Positions 5,946 to 9,311 of a DNA stretch of 9,311 nt are shown here, in pieces. The position numbers were made by a program, and so were the translations under genes. The stretch's first letter is position 1. Each line of letters begins with the position of its first letter. Origin of the DNA: JAAYKS01 sp964479435. Lineage in GTDB: Bacteria; Bacillota; Clostridia; Saccharofermentanales; UBA5734. The DNA is taken from positions 1-9,311 of the forward strand of contig CAYZME010000069.1 in NCBI GenBank assembly GCA_964479435.1, given 5' to 3'. The notes beneath the pieces are model-generated. The model worked only from the letters and a program-made list of their open reading frames with translations, was not told the origin of the DNA and did not search any database.

Positions 5946-6524
5946 ATGTGCCCGCAAGTAGATGGAGAATTGGCAGCAAGGGAAATCCTCTTGCCGCTTG
6001 ACCGGTCGACAGCCGCCTCGTTGCGCATGGGGGAAAAAGTACTCTTGACGGGGCTGATGTACACAGCCCGAGACGCGGCCCATAAAAAACTGATTGAATT
6101 GCTGGATGCAAAAAAACCATTGCCCATCGCTCTGCGCGATCAGGTGATTTACTATTGCGGACCTTGTCCCGCGCCGGACGGTTTTGCCATCGGGTCGGCG
6201 GGACCAACGACCAGCGGCCGCATGGATCGGTACACGCCGCAGCTGCTGGCAGGCGGGTTGCGCGGCATGGTGGGCAAGGGGGCGCGATCCGCGGCGGTGG
6301 TGGAGGCGATGCGCGAGTATATCGCGGTGTACTTTGGCGCCACAGGCGGGGCTGGCGCGCTGTTGGCTCGGCACATTGTCGCCAGTGAAGTCATCGCTTT
6401 CCATGAACTGGGGCCAGAGGCAATACGACAAATTCATGTCGAGCGATTCCCCGTAACGGTGGTTATCGACAGCTTGGGGGATTGCCTGTACGATCACGGC
6501 AGACGAGCATACAGCAAACGCTAG
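5946..6524 (+). CDS. Class I (Fe-S) fumarate hydratase, beta subunit
   Basis: This 192-residue protein is the swivelling C-terminal half of class I fumarase, which closes the active site over the cluster held by the alpha subunit. Visible motifs are TGLMYTARDAAHKK (35-48), CGPCPAP (71-77), IGSAGPTTSGRMD (82-94), GKG (110-112) and the end FPVTVVIDSLG (168-178). They match fumarase beta subunits well. ATG 5946 is chosen because AAGGAG (5931-5936) lies nine bases upstream; the ATG at 5910 lies inside the alpha gene and would add twelve odd residues. The two genes are 16 bases apart and surely cotranscribed. Together they supply the fumarate/malate step of a full or reductive citric acid pathway in an anaerobe (inference). 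No terminator is visible after the stop. Confidence 0.95.
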   Translation: MCPQVDGELAAREILLPLDRSTAASLRMGEKVLLTGLMYTARDAAHKKLIELLDAKKPLPIALRDQVIYYCGPCPAPDGFAIGSAGPTTSGRMDRYTPQLLAGGLRGMVGKGARSAAVVEAMREYIAVYFGATGGAGALLARHIVASEVIAFHELGPEAIRQIHVERFPVTVVIDSLGDCLYDHGRRAYSKR

Positions 6525-6539
6525 ATGTGAGATCTTGGC

Positions 6540-6568
6540 TTGTTCGCGTGTAGAGAAATGTGTACAAT
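6540..6568 (+). promoter_or_regulatory. Promoter of the DUF1858 gene
   Basis: TTGTTC (6540-6545) and TACAAT (6563-6568) are 17 bases apart, and the -10 is extended by TG one base upstream. It starts 16 bases after the fumarase beta stop, so the small gene can be expressed alone as well as by read-through. Confidence 0.6.
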
Positions 6569-6622
6569 AAATCAATGCGAAAAAAGTGGGTCACGGACAT
6601 GACCCGATGAACGGAGGATCAC

Positions 6623-6844
6623 ATGACGATTAAAAAAGATATGATCATTGCCGATGTGTTGCAGATGGACCGGGGGACGATCCCCATCTTTTTCCGCAAC
6701 GGGTTGCACTGTCTCGGTTGCGCGATGGCATCTGATGAGACCATCGCCGAGGCCTGCGCGGTACACGGCCTGGATTGCGACTCACTGATTGACCAGTTGA
6801 ATCATTTTTTCGAAGTCAGGGATTTGCCGGCTGCCAACGTATGA
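6623..6844 (+). CDS. DUF1858-domain small CxxC protein
   Basis: The 73-residue soluble protein begins with the DUF1858 pattern (IIADVLQMDRGTIPIFFRNGLHCLGCAMASDETIAEAC). The HCLGC motif carries C30 and C33, and further cysteines are at C45 and C52. Members of this family include the small putative disulfide oxidoreductases found near hybrid-cluster proteins and the N-terminal domain of ScdA/RIC-type iron-sulfur repair proteins. A redox or iron-sulfur-related role is likely but unproven. CGGAGG (6612-6617) stands five bases before the ATG. The gene has its own promoter and a strong terminator at 6862-6898, so it is a single-gene unit. Its place after an iron-sulfur enzyme is suggestive only. 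Confidence 0.85.
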   Translation: MTIKKDMIIADVLQMDRGTIPIFFRNGLHCLGCAMASDETIAEACAVHGLDCDSLIDQLNHFFEVRDLPAANV

Positions 6845-6861
6845 CCCGGCGATGAATCTGC

Positions 6862-6898
6862 AAAAACGCGCCTGTCGATGAGGAAGGGCGCGTTTTTT
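6862..6898 (+). terminator. Intrinsic terminator after the DUF1858 gene
   Basis: AAAAACGCGCC (6862-6872) pairs with GGCGCGTTTTT (6887-6897) across a 14-base loop, with six Ts at the 3' side. It begins 18 bases after the stop codon. Confidence 0.93.
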
Positions 6899-6910
6899 CA
6901 TAGAGATTTC

Positions 6911-6955
6911 CCTGGCCCATTCCGTAGGGGCCAGGCGCCCATCCCTTATGGGCGC
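6911..6955 (+). repeat. Two tandem GC-rich hairpins before the GH42 gene
   Basis: CCTGGCCC (6911-6918) pairs with GGGCCAGG (6928-6935) across a nine-base loop. GCGCCCAT (6935-6942) then pairs perfectly with ATGGGCGC (6948-6955) across a five-base loop, sharing G6935. No T run follows, so they are not standard terminators. They end 29 bases before the GTG start of the glycosidase and may form a leader structure or stabilise the mRNA. Function is unknown. Confidence 0.7.
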
Positions 6956-6984
6956 GATGACTTTGACGGTTTCCGGGGAGCGAG

Positions 6985-9063
6985 GTGCGTTTGCAGATGA
7001 TTCATCGATCGACCGTTGCGCCGCGTGCGCGCGGTATGATACACGGCGGGGATTATAATCCCGACCAGTGGCTGGATCGGCCGGATATTCTTACCGAAGA
7101 TATCCGCTTGATGAAACAGGCCGGGATTAACGAAGCGTCCGTGGGAATTTTTGCCTGGCGGCGTCTCGAGCCAACCGAAGGTCAATATGAATTTGCCTGG
7201 CTGGACGAAGTGCTCGACCGTTTGCATGCCGCTGAAATCCAAGTCATGCTGGCGACGCCGTCCGGATCCCGACCCGCCTGGCTGGACGACCGGTATCCGG
7301 AGGTTTTGCGTGTAGGCGCGAACCGCGTTCGCAATCTGCACGGAGGACGTCACAATCATTGTCTGACTTCGCCGATCATGCGGGAGAAAACCGCCGCGAT
7401 CAACCGTCAGTTGGCGGAACGATATCGCGAGCATCCTGCGATCATACTTTGGCATGTCGCCAATGAGTATGGAGGCCAGTGCCATTGCCCGCTGTGCCAG
7501 GAGGCCTTCCGCGGCTGGTTGCGCTCGCGTTATGACAACGATATCGAACGTTTGAATCACGCGTGGTGGACGGATTTCTGGAGTCACCGCTTTGATTCCT
7601 TTGAGCAAATCGAATCACCAGCCCCCCACGGAGAATCGGCCTTACATGGGTTATCACTCGATTGGATGCGCTTTACAACCTGGAATACCGTGCAGTTTTT
7701 TACCCATGAGATACGTCCGCTTCGCCAGATCACACCGCATATTCCGGTGACAACCAACTTTATGGGCACATACCCCGGTTTGGATTATCACGCATTTGCC
7801 AACCACATTGACGTTGTATCATGGGATAGCTATCCGCGTTGGCACGCGCCTGATCGCAAAGATTGGCAAGTCGCTGCCGACACCGCTTTCTCTCATGACT
7901 TGATGCGCGGTATTCGCGTCGGCCACCCCTGGCTACTGATGGAAAGCACCCCCAGCATGGTCAATTGGGCCGATGTGAATCGCGCCAAACGGCCCGGGAT
8001 GCACTTGTTGTCTTCTCTTCAGGCGGTCGCGCACGGTTCAGATTCCGTACAATATTTCCAATGGCGCAAAAGCCGCGGGTCATCCGAAAAACTGCATGGA
8101 GCAGTGGTCGATCACGTCGGACATGAGCATACACGTGTATTTCGCGAAGTGGCGCAAGTCGGCGAGGCTCTGGCGCGTTTGTCTGAGGTCGCCGGTACTC
8201 CTGTACAAGCTGAAACAGCAGTCCTGTTTGATTGGGAGAATCGCTGGGCGATCGGAGAGCTGCAGGGATTGCAGCGCGATCGCAAATATCTTGAGACTTG
8301 CCAGGCACATCATCGCGCGCTGTGGAAACGTGGCTTGAATACCGATGTCATTCATATGGATGCAGATTTTTCGCCTTATCAATTGCTCGTCGCCCCGATG
8401 CTCTATATGCTGCGCCCGGGTGTTGGCCAGCGGTTGGCTGCTTTTGTTCGCGAAGGCGGGACACTGGTCACGACATACTTGACGGGGTACGTAAATGAAT
8501 CGGATCTTTGTTTTCTCGGCGGTTTTCCCGGAGAGGGTTTAATGGATGTTACCGGAGTCTGGGCGGAGGAGATCGATGCCTTGTATCCGTCACAAGCAAA
8601 CGGCGTCTGTTTTGCTGATTCCACACCGGGATTTTACGGCACGTACCGCGCGATCGATTTATGTGAAATCGTTCATTCCAGAGGCGCAGAAGTTCTGGCG
8701 ACCTACACAGATGATTATTATGCCGGCATGCCCGCTGTTACCAGCCATCGCTATGGAGAGGGGCTTTCGATCCATGTTGCGGCAAGAACCGAAGACGCAA
8801 TGCTGGACATGCTGTACGAAGCGGTTCTGCAACAGACCGACGTTTGGTCTCCCGTGCGCGGCAAATTGCCGCGGGGGGTATCCGCAACTGTACGCACAGA
8901 CGGGGGCGTGGACTACCTTTTTCTGCTGAACTTTTCGAAAAAAACCCGTTCCGTGCTCTTGCATCCTGGGTCCATGACGGATTTGCTGTCCGGTGAACCG
9001 ACCTCCACCGAAGTCAGCCTGCCGCACTATGGTGTTCGTGTGCTCCGGAGAGTCCGCACGTAA
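6985..9063 (+). CDS. GH42 family beta-galactosidase
   Basis: This 692-residue protein hydrolyses terminal beta-galactosides. The barrel domain starts with GGDYNPDQW (21-29) and continues with SVGIFAWRRLEPTEGQYEF. The acid/base is E161 in WHVANEYGG and the nucleophile is E320 in LLMESTPS. The zinc-binding cysteines of the family are present (C126, then C166, C168 and C171 in QCHCPLC). QYFQWRKSRGSSEKLHGAVVDH (from about 360) is typical of GH42, followed by the trimerisation domain (about 390-610) and the small C-terminal beta domain. There is no signal peptide, so it acts inside the cell on imported oligosaccharides. The start may be GTG 6985 (GGGGAG four bases upstream) or ATG 6997, which would remove four residues. 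No transporter or sugar regulator is next to it, and no clear promoter is seen between 6899 and 6984. Confidence 0.95.
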   Translation: MRLQMIHRSTVAPRARGMIHGGDYNPDQWLDRPDILTEDIRLMKQAGINEASVGIFAWRRLEPTEGQYEFAWLDEVLDRLHAAEIQVMLATPSGSRPAWLDDRYPEVLRVGANRVRNLHGGRHNHCLTSPIMREKTAAINRQLAERYREHPAIILWHVANEYGGQCHCPLCQEAFRGWLRSRYDNDIERLNHAWWTDFWSHRFDSFEQIESPAPHGESALHGLSLDWMRFTTWNTVQFFTHEIRPLRQITPHIPVTTNFMGTYPGLDYHAFANHIDVVSWDSYPRWHAPDRKDWQVAADTAFSHDLMRGIRVGHPWLLMESTPSMVNWADVNRAKRPGMHLLSSLQAVAHGSDSVQYFQWRKSRGSSEKLHGAVVDHVGHEHTRVFREVAQVGEALARLSEVAGTPVQAETAVLFDWENRWAIGELQGLQRDRKYLETCQAHHRALWKRGLNTDVIHMDADFSPYQLLVAPMLYMLRPGVGQRLAAFVREGGTLVTTYLTGYVNESDLCFLGGFPGEGLMDVTGVWAEEIDALYPSQANGVCFADSTPGFYGTYRAIDLCEIVHSRGAEVLATYTDDYYAGMPAVTSHRYGEGLSIHVAARTEDAMLDMLYEAVLQQTDVWSPVRGKLPRGVSATVRTDGGVDYLFLLNFSKKTRSVLLHPGSMTDLLSGEPTSTEVSLPHYGVRVLRRVRT

Positions 9064-9106
9064 CACCTCGTTTTCGCACGCGTTTTATGTATGGTACGCC
9101 GATGGT

Positions 9107-9135
9107 TTGACAGGGCAGCAGCAAGCCCGTAGAAT
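9107..9135 (+). promoter_or_regulatory. Promoter of the tRNA-Thr gene
   Basis: A perfect TTGACA (9107-9112), a 17-base spacer and TAGAAT (9130-9135, five of six consensus bases) end 14 bases before the mature tRNA 5' end. It is separate from the glycosidase gene, which stops 43 bases upstream with no visible terminator. Confidence 0.85.
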
Positions 9136-9149
9136 TGTCTTTGCAAAAT

Positions 9150-9225
9150 GCTGGTGTAGCTCAGCCGGTAGAGCAACTGATTTGTAATCAGTAGGTCGGG
9201 GGTTCAAATCCGTCCACCAGCTCCA
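9150..9225 (+). tRNA. tRNA-Thr (anticodon UGU)
   Basis: The 76 bases fold as a cloverleaf: acceptor GCTGGTG with CACCAGC, D arm GCTC/GAGC, anticodon arm ACTGA/TCAGT with loop TTTGTAA, T loop TTCAAAT, discriminator T and an encoded CCA (9223-9225). The anticodon TGT is at 9183-9185, which reads threonine ACA and related codons. The T stem GGGGG/CCGTC is imperfect, with a G-G opposition at the middle pair and one G-U. The rest of the molecule closely resembles bacterial tRNA-Thr(UGU). Confidence 0.96.
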
Positions 9226-9230
9226 CCGCA

Positions 9231-9262
9231 AACCCCGATGGCTCTAAGTTGTCGGGGTTTTT
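9231..9262 (+). terminator. Intrinsic terminator after tRNA-Thr
   Basis: AACCCCGA (9231-9238) pairs perfectly with TCGGGGTT (9252-9259), with a 13-base loop and a run of five Ts ending at 9262. It starts five bases after the encoded CCA, so the tRNA is a single-gene transcript. Confidence 0.92.
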
Positions 9263-9311
9263 GCATTTCGGGCGAATGTCCAAAAAGGGCAGGGTGATGC
9301 AGAAGTGATGC

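Noticed and set aside
6911..6955. The tandem hairpins as a second terminator or a known riboswitch
   Set aside because: No U tract follows on either strand, and I see no conserved riboswitch or T-box core in the short leader.
6946..7608. A 220-codon minus-strand open frame antisense to the GH42 gene
   Set aside because: No family features are visible, and it covers the GH42 catalytic barrel whose residues are plainly conserved on the + strand. It is a shadow frame of a GC-rich gene.
9226..9311. An integration site or mobile element next to the tRNA
   Set aside because: Downstream of the tRNA there is only its terminator and about 50 bases with no integrase, repeat of the tRNA end or open frame.

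Overview
The window looks like a chromosomal piece of an anaerobic, spore-former-related Bacillota (Firmicutes), probably from a short-read draft or metagenome assembly. The evidence is strong AAGGAGG-type ribosome binding sites, sigma-A-like promoters, a Spo0A C-terminal-type DNA-binding protein, an HU protein with a Bacillota-like sequence, a ferrous-iron (Feo) uptake operon, a two-subunit iron-sulfur fumarase and a small DUF1858 CxxC protein. Nothing in the sequence allows a genus call.

Layout. Positions 1-176 hold the tail of a cyclophilin-type peptidyl-prolyl isomerase on the + strand. Converging on it from the right is a four-gene minus-strand iron operon (about 3231 down to 35). It starts at a TTGACA-16-TATAAT promoter whose -10 end and start site are covered by a palindrome, and runs feoA, feoB (with a long His/Arg/Gly-rich insert), a one-helix Cys-rich Feo-associated protein, and a DtxR-family regulator with a DtxR-like C-x-x-E-H metal site. 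The ATGA overlaps feoA/feoB and Cys-rich gene/regulator suggest translational coupling. An iron-sensing loop is the simplest reading: the last gene encodes the repressor that binds the palindrome. The regulator's C-terminal reading frame runs antisense through the isomerase gene, and a single-base shift may be present.

Divergent from the feo operon are an unrecognised two-helix membrane protein (3289-3690) and an orphan Spo0A_C-domain protein without a recognisable receiver domain (3807-4433). The latter converges with the HU gene (4452-4727, minus), whose intrinsic terminator lies inside the last codons of the Spo0A-like gene.

From 4911 the + strand carries fumarase alpha and beta. The alpha gene is interrupted by 100 Ns flanked by an identical 55-base sequence on both sides. 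Removing one copy and the Ns restores a continuous 287-residue protein, so the gap is almost certainly an assembly artefact. Next come the DUF1858 protein with its own promoter and terminator, two tandem hairpins, a GH42 beta-galactosidase (6985-9063), and a tRNA-Thr(UGU) with a good promoter and terminator. The last ~50 bases hold nothing recognisable.

Most genes are familiar. The least ordinary items are the Spo0A_C protein with an unassigned N-terminal domain, the His-rich FeoB insert, the feo operator/regulator arrangement, the possible regulator frameshift and the false gap. I found no phage, insertion sequence, CRISPR or defence system.
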